Assembly (NCBI RefSeq): GCF_014653945.1
Contig: NZ_BNAU01000002.1
Location: 248,001-312,000, forward strand
DNA length: 64,000 nt
Direction of reading: 5' to 3'
Source: Amycolatopsis deserti
GTDB lineage: Bacteria > Actinomycetota > Actinomycetes > Mycobacteriales > Pseudonocardiaceae
In this document: in pieces, positions 1 to 7,268 of the stretch
Layout: the number at the start of each line of letters is the position of its first letter
Position numbering within the stretch: the stretch's first letter is position 1
Translations under genes and position numbers: made by a program
Notes under the pieces: model-generated
What the model was told of the DNA's origin: nothing
Seen by the model: the letters and a program-made list of their open reading frames with translations, nothing else
Database searches by the model: none

Positions 1-478
1 CGGTGACCGGCCGCGGCTTGAGCGCGACCTCCTCACCGGCCCGCACGCGCGCGTACGCCCGCTTGCCGGCGATCTTGACCGCGCTGACGGCGCTGGGGAC
101 CTGCTGGATCTCCCCGGTCAGGGCGGCGATCCCGGACGCGATCGCCTCGTCGGTGACGGCGGCCAGGGCGTCCGGATCCGCGGTGGAGAGGTGCTCGCCC
201 TCGGCGTCGTCGGTGGTGGTCGAGACGCCGAGGGCCAGCGTGGCGAGGTAGGTCTTGCGGTCCAGCGCGAGGTGGCCCAGCAGCTTGGTCGCCCGCTCGA
301 TGCCGAGCACGAGCACGCCGGTGGCCATGGGGTCGAGCGTGCCGGCGTGCCCGACCTTGCGGGTGCCCATGATCCGGCGCACCCGCGCCACCACGTCGTG
401 TGAGGTCATGCCCGGTGGCTTGTCCACCACGAGCAGGCCGGGCGGGGGCGCGGGGCGTCGAGTCTTCGGCTGGGACAC
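1..478 (-). CDS. truB: tRNA pseudouridine-55 synthase TruB (N-terminal part, runs off the window)
   Basis: TruB converts U55 in the T-loop of tRNAs to pseudouridine. The visible 159 codons contain the catalytic motif GTLDPMATG, whose Asp is the nucleophile of the family, preceded by the usual [11 protein letters not shown] segment near the N-terminus. I take GTG at 478 as start because the protein then opens directly with a short basic stretch before the LLVVDKP strand. The gene begins 24 bases after the MFS gene on the same strand and lies at the end of the rimP-nusA-infB-rbfA neighbourhood, where truB is normally found. The C-terminal PUA-like part lies outside the window. Confidence 0.96.
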   Translation of the reverse strand, partial: MSQPKTRRPAPPPGLLVVDKPPGMTSHDVVARVRRIMGTRKVGHAGTLDPMATGVLVLGIERATKLLGHLALDRKTYLATLALGVSTTTDDAEGEHLSTADPDALAAVTDEAIASGIAALTGEIQQVPSAVSAVKIAGKRAYARVRAGEEVALKPRPVT

Positions 479-502
479 GGCTGGACACCTTACGGGGCGC
501 CG

Positions 503-1849
503 TTATGCGGCTGTCGGGACCTTCCGGGCGGAGACCTTCCGGGCCGGGGCGTCCCACACGTGGCGGCGCACCTGGACCGGCACGTGCTCGCCCCGCTCCT
601 GCGCGGCGAACAGCTCCGCGCGGGCGCGCAGCCACCACACCAGCATGCGGAACGTGCCCAGCGCCAGCATCGCGACGACGGCCAGCAGCGCGAGCCGGAA
701 CTGGCCGCCGGTCAGCTGCAGCAGCACGCCGATCACCAGCGCGGTGACCGTGGTGGCGACGAACCCGCCGACGTTGACCACACCGGTCGCGGTGCCCACG
801 CGGGACAGCGGGTTGTAGTCGCGGGCCAGCGCGAACCCGATCATCGACGCCGGGCCGCCCAGGGACAGGAACGCGAACGCGGGCACCAGCACGCCGACCG
901 GGATCTGGCCGGGCCAGCTCAGCAGCACGGCCCACACCGCCGCGGCGCCGGCGAGGTAGCCGAGCACCAGCGGCATCCGCGCGCCCGGGCGGGCGGAGAT
1001 GATGCTGCCGACTAGCGGGCCGCCGATCATCGAGCCGAACACGAACACGGTCAGCAGCGCGCTGGCGGTCGCGGCCGGGCGGCCCTGGCCCTGAACCAGG
1101 AACGGCACACCCCACAGCAGGGTCAGCACGTTCGGGGCGAACATCGTGGAGAAGTGCACCCAGAACCCGAGGCGGGTGCCCGGGACGCGCCAGGCCGTGC
1201 GGACCTGACGGGCCAGCTGGCGGGCGTTGACCGGGCCGGCCTTCGGGGTGGCGCCGGCCGGGGTGTCGCGCACGCGGCCGGCGACGACGGCGGAGTAGAT
1301 CGCGGTGACCAGGCCGGCGGCGAGGAACGTCGGGGTCCAGCCGGGGCCGGCGAGCAGCAGGGTGAGCGGGACGGTCGCGGCGAGGTTGCCGAGGAAGCCG
1401 ATCGCGGTGGTGAAGCTCGTCACGACGGCGTACTGGCGGCCCGGGAAGTGCGCGGCGATCAGGCGCAGCACGCTGACGAAGGTGAGCGCGTCACCGAACC
1501 CGAGCACACCGCGCGCGAGCAGGCCCAGCGCGTAGGTGTCCGCGACGGCGACGAGGATCTGGCCGAGGCCGAGGAAGAGCAGCGCGGCGGTGAGGACCTT
1601 GCGCGGCCCGAAGCGGTCGACGAGGACGCCGGTGGGGATCTGCATGGCGGCGTAGACGCCGACCTGCAGGACGGTGAAGGTGGAGAGCGCGGCGGCGCCG
1701 ACCCCGAACCGGTCGGCGGCTTCCAGCCCGGCGACCCCGAACGAGGTGCGGTGGAAGACGGAGAGGAGGTAGACGATGGCGGCGGTGAACCAGATGAACC
1801 ACGACCGGCGGCTGGCTTGGCCGGTCACGGGTGCCTGCTGCGGCGGCAC
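503..1849 (-). CDS. MFS transporter
   Basis: A 448-residue integral membrane protein with about 12 hydrophobic segments and a motif-A-like DRFGPRKV loop after the second segment, typical of the major facilitator superfamily. The chosen GTG start has a GGGAGGA ribosome site seven bases upstream; an in-frame extension of 41 codons lacks such a site and is not hydrophobic. The substrate cannot be told from sequence. It sits between the MATE gene and truB, all on the same strand; the 255-base gap upstream suggests its own promoter. Inference: an exporter of small molecules. Confidence 0.88.
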   Translation of the reverse strand: MPPQQAPVTGQASRRSWFIWFTAAIVYLLSVFHRTSFGVAGLEAADRFGVGAAALSTFTVLQVGVYAAMQIPTGVLVDRFGPRKVLTAALLFLGLGQILVAVADTYALGLLARGVLGFGDALTFVSVLRLIAAHFPGRQYAVVTSFTTAIGFLGNLAATVPLTLLLAGPGWTPTFLAAGLVTAIYSAVVAGRVRDTPAGATPKAGPVNARQLARQVRTAWRVPGTRLGFWVHFSTMFAPNVLTLLWGVPFLVQGQGRPAATASALLTVFVFGSMIGGPLVGSIISARPGARMPLVLGYLAGAAAVWAVLLSWPGQIPVGVLVPAFAFLSLGGPASMIGFALARDYNPLSRVGTATGVVNVGGFVATTVTALVIGVLLQLTGGQFRLALLAVVAMLALGTFRMLVWWLRARAELFAAQERGEHVPVQVRRHVWDAPARKVSARKVPTAA

Positions 1850-2104
1850 GAAGGATTCCTCCCGGAACGGATAGGCGACGATTCGGCACGGGGACGCCCG
1901 CATCGCCGTCCCGATAGTTGTATCGCCTATGCAAGGCTGAAACTTACCTGTTACCGAGGTGTTTTCAGCCACACGGCCCAGCGGAGGCCACCCGTTCAGC
2001 GGACGGCGGCGAGCACGTCCGAACCATCGTGCACATTCCGCCGCCGCACCGCCGCACGCGGCACCGCCCCAGCCCCGAGCCGAAAACCGGCAGACAGCCC
2101 GGCG

Positions 2105-3427
2105 TCAGCGGACGGCGCCGAGCACGGTCCAGCGGTCGGAGCGCCAGCGGGCCACCACCGCGGCCAGCCGCAGCACCATGAACAGCGACAGCCCGGTCCA
2201 GATGCCGGTCAGTCCCCACCCGAAGCCGAGCGAGGCCCAGATCAGCGGCAGGAACCCGAGCGCCGCGCTGACCAGCGTCGCGGTGCGCAGGTAGGCCGCG
2301 TCGCCCGCGCCGAGGAGTACCCCGTCCAGCGCGAACACCACCCCGGCGATCGGCTGCAGCGCCACGAAGAACCACCAGGCGTGCGGCACCTCGCCCAGCA
2401 CGCCGGCGTCCGAGGTGAACGCGTGCGGCAGCACCTGCGACACCGCGGCGAACACCACGCCGAGCACACACCCCATGACCAGCCCGTACCGCGTGATCTG
2501 CCCGGCCACCCCGCGCGCCTGCCGCGCCGAGCCCGCCCCCAGCGCCGCCCCGACGAGCGACTGCGCCGCGATCGCCACCGAGTCCAGGACCAGGGACAGG
2601 AACGTCCACAGCTGCAACACGATCTGGTGCGCGCCCACGGCCGCGGTCGAGGTGCGGGCGGCGACCGCGGCGGCGGAGACGAAACACGCCTGGAACGCGA
2701 GGCTGCGCAACACGAGGTCCCGCCCCAGGCCCAGCTGCGCCCGCATCACCTTCGGATGCGGTTTCAGCGGCACCTTCTCGGCGACGAGGGCCCGCAGGAA
2801 CAGCCCGGCGCTGATCACCTGGGCGGCGACGTTGGCGACGGCCGAGCCCTCGAGTCCCCAGTCCGCGACGTAGACGAGCAGCGGGCAGAGGAGGGCGGAG
2901 ATCCCGTTGCCGGCCAGGACGTACCGCAGCGGGCGGGCCGCGTCCTGGACACCGCGCATCCAGCCGTTGCCGGCCATGGTGATCAGGATCAGCGGCGCCC
3001 CGAACAACGCGATCCGCAGCCAGGACACGGCCTGCGCGGCGACGTCGTCACTGCCGGAGAGCACACGCGCGACCGGCCCGGCGAGCAGCTGCCCCACGGC
3101 GAGCACGACCAGCCCGACGATGATCGCGAGCCAGGTGGCCTGGACGCCCTCGCTGACCGCCTCAGCCCGGCGGCCGGCGCCGTGCAGGCGGGCGGTGCGG
3201 GAGGTGGTGCCGTAGGACAGGAACGTCAGCTGGGTGGAGACCTGGGCGAGCACCACGCCCGCGACGGCGAGCCCGGCGAGCGGAAGCGCCCCCAGATGCC
3301 CGACGACGGCCGTGTCGACCAGAACGTACAACGGCTCGGCGGCGAGCACCCCGAGCGCGGGGACGGCCAGCCCCAGGACACGCCGGGCCGGCACCTTCTC
3401 GCCGGCGGACTCCACGGTTTCGGACAC
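2105..3427 (-). CDS. MATE family efflux transporter, DinF-like
   Basis: A 440-residue protein with about 12 membrane segments. The first helix carries EPLYVLVDTAVVGHLG, the signature of DinF-type multidrug and toxic compound extrusion proteins, which export cationic compounds by Na+ or H+ antiport. DinF-like genes commonly lie between nrnA and truB in actinobacteria, as here. There is no ribosome site before the GTG; instead TACCCT lies exactly six bases upstream, so a leaderless transcript is likely. An intrinsic hairpin separates it from the upstream phosphoesterase gene, which fits independent transcription. Confidence 0.9.
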   Translation of the reverse strand: MSETVESAGEKVPARRVLGLAVPALGVLAAEPLYVLVDTAVVGHLGALPLAGLAVAGVVLAQVSTQLTFLSYGTTSRTARLHGAGRRAEAVSEGVQATWLAIIVGLVVLAVGQLLAGPVARVLSGSDDVAAQAVSWLRIALFGAPLILITMAGNGWMRGVQDAARPLRYVLAGNGISALLCPLLVYVADWGLEGSAVANVAAQVISAGLFLRALVAEKVPLKPHPKVMRAQLGLGRDLVLRSLAFQACFVSAAAVAARTSTAAVGAHQIVLQLWTFLSLVLDSVAIAAQSLVGAALGAGSARQARGVAGQITRYGLVMGCVLGVVFAAVSQVLPHAFTSDAGVLGEVPHAWWFFVALQPIAGVVFALDGVLLGAGDAAYLRTATLVSAALGFLPLIWASLGFGWGLTGIWTGLSLFMVLRLAAVVARWRSDRWTVLGAVR

Positions 3428-3433
3428 GCTCGC

Positions 3434-3439
3434 AGGGTA
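3434..3439 (-). promoter_or_regulatory. putative -10 element for a leaderless MATE transcript
   Basis: TACCCT (TANNNT pattern) ends six bases before the GTG start codon, which would place the transcription start on the start codon. No Shine-Dalgarno sequence is present. The same spacing recurs at several genes in this window. Confidence 0.4.
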
Positions 3440-3517
3440 ACGAGGGGGTCCGACAAGATCAGGCGCACCAGCCCAGCGGCGGCCCCCTCCGCGGCGCTCG
3501 ACCGGGCAGCTCGCCCT

Positions 3518-3545
3518 GACTTCTCAGCGGCATCGCCGAGAAGTC
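3518..3545 (-). terminator. hairpin after the DHH phosphoesterase gene
   Basis: GACTTCTC and GAGAAGTC form a perfect eight-base stem with a second small GCG/CGC stem inside the loop, beginning seven bases downstream of the minus-strand stop codon at 3552. There is no U-run, as is usual for actinobacterial terminators. It separates the phosphoesterase from the MATE gene. Confidence 0.6.
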
Positions 3546-3551
3546 CCGGGC

Positions 3552-4553
3552 TCAGCTCAGCAGCGGCGCCTCCTCCAGCGCGCGCCGCACCAGCGCCAGC
3601 CCCTCCTCCGCCGTGCCGTGGATCGTGCAGCCGGCCGCCAGCCGGTGCCCGCCGCCGCCGAGGGTGCGTGCCGCCTGGGACACGTCGATCTTCCCGATCG
3701 CCCGGAACGACACCGACCACTCCCCCGGCGCCTGCTCCTTCAGCACCACGGCGACCTCGGCCTCGCGCGTCGAGCGGATCACGTCCACCACGCCCTCGAC
3801 CTCCTCCAGCCGCACCGTCGCGGCCACGTCCGCGGTCACCACGGCGTGCACGAGCCCGAACCCCTGCGCCGCCTCCGGTTCCAGGCGCGCGGTCGCCAGC
3901 ACGGTGGACAGCATCGGCAGCCACGCGAACGGGTGATCGTCGACGATCTCGCGCGCGAGCCGGTCCGGGTCGACGCCGGCCTCCAGCAGCCGGGCTGCCG
4001 CGTGGTGGGTCGAGGGCCGGGCCCGCCGGAACCCGCCGGTGTCGGTGACCAGCCCCGCGTACAGGCAGCGCGCGATCGGCTCGTCCAGCGCCACGCCCAT
4101 CTCGTCCAGCAGCGCCAGCACCAGCACCGCGGTCGCCTCCGCGGTGTCGTCCACCAGGTGCACCGAGCCGTACCGCAGGTTCGACGCGTGGTGGTCGACC
4201 ACCAGCACCTCGCCACCGGCCGCGCGTGTGGTGTCCACCCGGTCGGCCAGCGAACCCAGCCGCGCCGGGCTCGGCGTGTCCAGGCACACCAGCAACCCGG
4301 CCGACGGCGGCACCTCGGCGGCCGGCACGAACAGGTTGTCGGCGTCGAGACCACGCAGGCTCTCCGGCACCTCGGCCGGCTCGGCGAAGGACACGCGCAC
4401 CGTCGCGCCTCGCAGGTACAGCGCCCGGCCGAGGGCCAGTGCGCTGCCGAGCGCGTCGGCGTCCGGGCGGACGTGGGCCAGCAGGGTGACGTCGTTCGCT
4501 TCGCGCAGCAGCCCGGCGGCGCGCGGGAAGTCGAGCGGGGCGGAGGAGCTCAT
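3552..4553 (-). CDS. DHH/DHHA1 phosphoesterase, NrnA-like (nanoRNase / pAp phosphatase)
   Basis: A 333-residue soluble protein. The N-terminal DHH domain shows HVRPDADALGSAL (about residue 27) and VVDHHASN (about residue 121), which hold the two catalytic metal ions; the C-terminal DHHA1 domain contains GGGGHRLAAGC near residue 305. The family degrades 2-5 nucleotide RNA oligomers and dephosphorylates 3'-phosphoadenosine 5'-phosphate (pAp). pAp is released by sulfotransferases and PAPS reduction, both relevant to genes at 18-24 kb here. It lies downstream of rbfA as in other actinobacteria. Its ATG is only 24 bases from the divergent methyltransferase start and lacks a ribosome site; TAGCTT sits six bases upstream. 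Confidence 0.92.
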   Translation of the reverse strand: MSSSAPLDFPRAAGLLREANDVTLLAHVRPDADALGSALALGRALYLRGATVRVSFAEPAEVPESLRGLDADNLFVPAAEVPPSAGLLVCLDTPSPARLGSLADRVDTTRAAGGEVLVVDHHASNLRYGSVHLVDDTAEATAVLVLALLDEMGVALDEPIARCLYAGLVTDTGGFRRARPSTHHAAARLLEAGVDPDRLAREIVDDHPFAWLPMLSTVLATARLEPEAAQGFGLVHAVVTADVAATVRLEEVEGVVDVIRSTREAEVAVVLKEQAPGEWSVSFRAIGKIDVSQAARTLGGGGHRLAAGCTIHGTAEEGLALVRRALEEAPLLS

Positions 4554-4577
4554 GCGGGCAAGCTACGCTTTTTCCCG
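4554..4577. promoter_or_regulatory. 24-base divergent promoter with overlapping -10 elements
   Basis: On the minus strand TAGCTT (4565-4560) ends six bases before the phosphoesterase ATG. On the plus strand TACGCT (4564-4569) ends eight bases before the methyltransferase ATG. The two hexamers share two bases, and neither gene has a Shine-Dalgarno sequence, so both transcripts would be leaderless or nearly so. Confidence 0.4.
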
Positions 4578-5612
4578 ATGTTCGACTACGGGATCCTCCT
4601 CTACCCCGGCGCCAACCGCGTCTACGCCGACGCCTCCGCCGGCCTGCTGCGCGCCGAACTGACCGTGTTCGGCGAGGCCCTGCGCACGCCGCCGGCCGAG
4701 ATCGGCGAGCGCCGGATCGGCGGCGTCACCTACGTCACGTTCACCACCGCGGAGCCGCTGTCCGAAGAGGACATCACGCTGCTGTCGAACCTCTCGTCGC
4801 TGTACGCGCTGTTCGAGTTCCGCGGCGACCTGCTGCGCCCGCTGGAGATCACGCCGCTGGACCAGCTCGACTCGGACCTGCTGACGATCCAGAAGTACCC
4901 GGGCAAGACCAACGAGCTGTTCACCAAGCTGCTGCTCAACGTCACGCTGCTGTCCCGGTCCCGGCCCGTCGAGTTCCTTCAGCGCCCGCTGCACGTGGTG
5001 GACCCGTTGTGCGGCCGCGGCACCACGCTGAACCAGGCGATGATGTACGGCCTGGACGCGACCGGGCTGGACGTCGACAAGAAGGATTTCGAGGCCTACG
5101 AACGGTTCATCAAGACCTGGCTGCGGCAGAAGCGCGTCAAGCACAACGCCGACTCCGGCCCGCTGCGGCGGCACAAGCACCGGCTCGGCCAGCGCCTGGA
5201 GATCTCCTACGCGCTGGACAAGGAACGCTGGAAGGCCGGCGACGCGCGGCACGTCACGTTCTTCAACGCCGACACCCTGACCACCGACGAGCTGCTCAAG
5301 GCCGGCTCCGCCGACGTGGTGGTCGCTGACGCGCCCTACGGCGTCCAGCACGGCAGCCACCAGCCCGACGAGCTCGCGCGGAGCCCCCGGGACCTGCTGG
5401 CGGCCGCCGTGCCGGTGTGGGCGCGGGTGCTCAAGCCGGGCGGCGCGCTGGGCCTGAGCTGGAACACGCACGTCGCCAAGCGCGAAGAGATCGCGGCGAT
5501 CCTCGACCGCGCCGGGCTGGAGGTCCGCGCCGGCGGGCCGTGGGAAGAGTTCGCGCACCGGGTCGACCAGGCGATCCTGCGGGACCTGATCGTCGCGCGC
5601 AAACCCGCCTAG
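4578..5612 (+). CDS. TRM11-like SAM-dependent methyltransferase
   Basis: A 344-residue protein with a Rossmann-type methyltransferase core in its second half. VDPLCGRGTTLNQAMMYGLD (about residue 140) is motif I for S-adenosylmethionine binding, and VVVADAPYG (about residue 250) is motif IV, a DAPY variant of the (N/D)PPY motif of amino-methyltransferases. This resembles the TRM11/TrmG10 group that methylates guanine N2 in tRNA; DNA methylation cannot be excluded. The first 130 residues look like a substrate-binding domain. It is on the opposite strand to the surrounding translation genes and starts 24 bases from the phosphoesterase. Confidence 0.8.
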   Translation: MFDYGILLYPGANRVYADASAGLLRAELTVFGEALRTPPAEIGERRIGGVTYVTFTTAEPLSEEDITLLSNLSSLYALFEFRGDLLRPLEITPLDQLDSDLLTIQKYPGKTNELFTKLLLNVTLLSRSRPVEFLQRPLHVVDPLCGRGTTLNQAMMYGLDATGLDVDKKDFEAYERFIKTWLRQKRVKHNADSGPLRRHKHRLGQRLEISYALDKERWKAGDARHVTFFNADTLTTDELLKAGSADVVVADAPYGVQHGSHQPDELARSPRDLLAAAVPVWARVLKPGGALGLSWNTHVAKREEIAAILDRAGLEVRAGGPWEEFAHRVDQAILRDLIVARKPA

Positions 5613-5784
5613 CCGGCCAGCGCGCCGACCGTCCGCTCGGCCGGGTCCACCCGCTCCGGGTCGACGCCGCGGCGGGCGTCCGCTGGGAACGCCCGTGCCG
5701 CAACGCCTTCGGCGGTCGGCTCCTCCAGAAACGGCGCCGCTCGGCGACTGGCACCGGCACCTTCCTGCTCGACGGGCTCCGCCC

Positions 5785-6177
5785 TCAGGACACCTGAGCC
5801 GCCGGTACGACGCCGAACTTGCGGGTCACGAAGCACCAGAACAGCGGCACGGCCTCGGCCACGGGACGCACGTCGAACTCACCGTCGGCGCCCACGTGCT
5901 CCACCCGCACCCATCCGGGCTCGACCGCGGCCCGCCGCGACCACGGCCCAGACACCACGACCGCGCCCCACGGCGCCCGCGGCACCGGCCGGTCGACCAC
6001 GATCAGGTCACCCAGCGAGGTCGTGCCGAGCAGCACGGTGGCCGAGCCGAGCACGCTGTCGACGACCTCGGCCATCGGACGGTAGGCCGGCCGCGCGTCG
6101 GCGAGCCGGTGGAACTCGGCGGCGATCTCCGCCCACGGCCGGGAACGGAACGGGTACAGCCATCCCATCGACCTCAC
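5785..6177 (-). CDS. hypothetical protein
   Basis: A 130-residue protein that I do not recognise. It opens with an amphipathic helix (PWAEIAAEFHRLAD), then a beta-rich stretch with several valines, and ends with a hydrophobic FWCFVTRKFGV segment; there is no signal peptide or clear membrane segment. I chose GTG at 6177 because GAGGGGG lies five bases upstream. An in-frame extension to about 6429 runs through the tandem repeat, changes reading phase from copy to copy and is not credible coding sequence. It lies between rbfA and the methyltransferase, so it may be a lineage-specific insertion in this cluster. Confidence 0.55.
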   Translation of the reverse strand: MRSMGWLYPFRSRPWAEIAAEFHRLADARPAYRPMAEVVDSVLGSATVLLGTTSLGDLIVVDRPVPRAPWGAVVVSGPWSRRAAVEPGWVRVEHVGADGEFDVRPVAEAVPLFWCFVTRKFGVVPAAQVS

Positions 6178-6250
6178 GCGGACCCCCTCAGATCGCGTCG
6201 CAGCGGCAGTGCTGCGGCAATCCAAGCACCGCGGGTCAAGGGCGTGCGGG

Positions 6251-6394
6251 GCCACTCCACGTCGGCACCGCGGCGCGGCGACAACCCGAACACCGCGGGC
6301 CCACAGCAGGCGAGGCCACTCCACGTCGGCACCGCGGCGCGGCGACAACCCGAACACCGCGGGCCCACAGCAGGCGAGGCCACTCCACGTCGGC
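6251..6394. repeat. 64-base tandem repeat, 2.25 copies
   Basis: Two exact 64-base copies (6251-6314 and 6315-6378) are followed by the first 16 bases of a third (6379-6394). Shorter related words, GATCCAAGC or AATCCAAGC followed by GCGGGTCAAG, flank the array at about 6218 and 6412. The unit length is not a multiple of three, so it does not encode a peptide repeat. It lies between the unknown gene and the end of rbfA. Confidence 0.9.
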
Positions 6395-6432
6395 CTCGCG
6401 GGGGCAGCGGCGATCCAAGCGCGGGTCAAGAC

Positions 6433-6894
6433 CTACTCGTCGTCGGGGTCGTCCTCGTCGGCCTCGCGCGGCTGCTTGTACGGGTCCGGGTCACCGGCGT
6501 GCTGGGCGGCGGCCGCGCGGCGGGCCAGCTCGGCGTCGGCCTCGCGGGCCTTCGCCAGCAGGTCCTCGATGTGCCGGGCGTCCTCCGGGATGGTGTCCGC
6601 GACGAACGTCAGCGTCGGCGTGAACCGCACCCCGGTGCCCTGCCCGACCCGGCTGCGCAGCACGCCCCGCGCCGACTCCAGCGCGGCGGCCGCGCCCGGG
6701 AAGTCCGGCTTGGACTCCAGCGTCTCCCCCAGCACGGTGTAGTAGACCGTCGCGTCGTGCAGGTCCGCGGTGATCTTCGCGTCGGTGATCGTCACGTTCT
6801 TCAACCGCGGGTCCTTGATCTCGTGCTCGATCGCCGACGCCACGATCTGCGAGATCCGCTTGGACAGCCTGCGGGCGCGAGCCGGATCGGCCAT
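6433..6894 (-). CDS. rbfA: ribosome-binding factor A
   Basis: A 153-residue protein of the RbfA family, which binds the 30S subunit and assists maturation of the 5' end of 16S rRNA. The KH-like core is recognisable in [19 protein letters not shown] and in the following [19 protein letters not shown] strand region. The C-terminus is a long acidic tail (DEDDPDDE). ATG at 6894 has GGGGAG six bases upstream. It follows the DUF503 gene by 13 bases in the infB neighbourhood. Confidence 0.95.
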   Translation of the reverse strand: MADPARARRLSKRISQIVASAIEHEIKDPRLKNVTITDAKITADLHDATVYYTVLGETLESKPDFPGAAAALESARGVLRSRVGQGTGVRFTPTLTFVADTIPEDARHIEDLLAKAREADAELARRAAAAQHAGDPDPYKQPREADEDDPDDE

Positions 6895-6907
6895 CACGCA
6901 CTCCCCT

Positions 6908-7201
6908 TTAGTCTTCTGGCCCGAGCAGGCGGCGGTGGGTGGAGAGCAGCTCCAACTCGGGGCGCTGCGCCACCAGCCGTTCACAGCCGTCGAGCACGTC
7001 ACGAACATGTTCACCGTCGGCCGCCACCACCGCCACCCCGATCAGGGCGCGGCGGTGCAGGTCGAGGTGACCGGCCTCGGCGACCGACACCTCGAACCGG
7101 CGGCGGACCTCGGCGATGAGCGGCCGCACCAGCGACCGCTTCTGCTTCAGCGAATGGACGTCGCCGAACAGGACGTCGAGCTCGAGCGCACCTACGTACA
7201 T
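6908..7201 (-). CDS. DUF503 family protein (YlxP-like)
   Basis: A 97-residue protein with the family pattern: an N-terminal [20 protein letters not shown] segment followed by [15 protein letters not shown] and a C-terminal helix with CERL. DUF503 genes almost always sit between infB and rbfA; the biochemical role is not settled, although a link to ribosome function is assumed from context. It starts 23 bases beyond the infB terminator hairpin, and rbfA follows closely, so these two genes probably form their own short transcript or depend on read-through. Confidence 0.9.
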   Translation of the reverse strand: MYVGALELDVLFGDVHSLKQKRSLVRPLIAEVRRRFEVSVAEAGHLDLHRRALIGVAVVAADGEHVRDVLDGCERLVAQRPELELLSTHRRLLGPED

Positions 7202-7223
7202 GGGTTCCCTGTCCCAGGTGAGG

Positions 7224-7255
7224 ACGCGGGGCCGGTCACCAGACCGGCCCCGCGT
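7224..7255 (-). terminator. intrinsic terminator hairpin after infB
   Basis: A perfect 14-base stem (7224-7237 with 7242-7255) closed by a four-base loop begins 13 bases downstream of the infB stop codon. No U-run follows. It is one of the two strongest hairpins in the window. Confidence 0.75.
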
Positions 7256-7268
7256 ACCACGACCCGAA

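Noticed and set aside
1925..1975. A possible iron-box-like (IdeR/DtxR) site upstream of the MFS gene
   Set aside because: Only scattered matches to the 19-base consensus and no clear symmetry.
1154..4048. A long plus-strand open frame of 964 codons opposite the transporter genes
   Set aside because: Its composition (Arg, Gly, Gln, Asp) is typical of an antisense frame; the minus-strand MFS, MATE and DHH proteins have clear family motifs.
6251..6394. CRISPR array
   Set aside because: Direct abutting 64-base copies without spacers and no cas genes nearby.
6178..6429. N-terminal extension of the unknown 130-residue protein through the tandem repeat
   Set aside because: The 64-base unit shifts the reading phase at each copy, and a good ribosome site lies at 6177.
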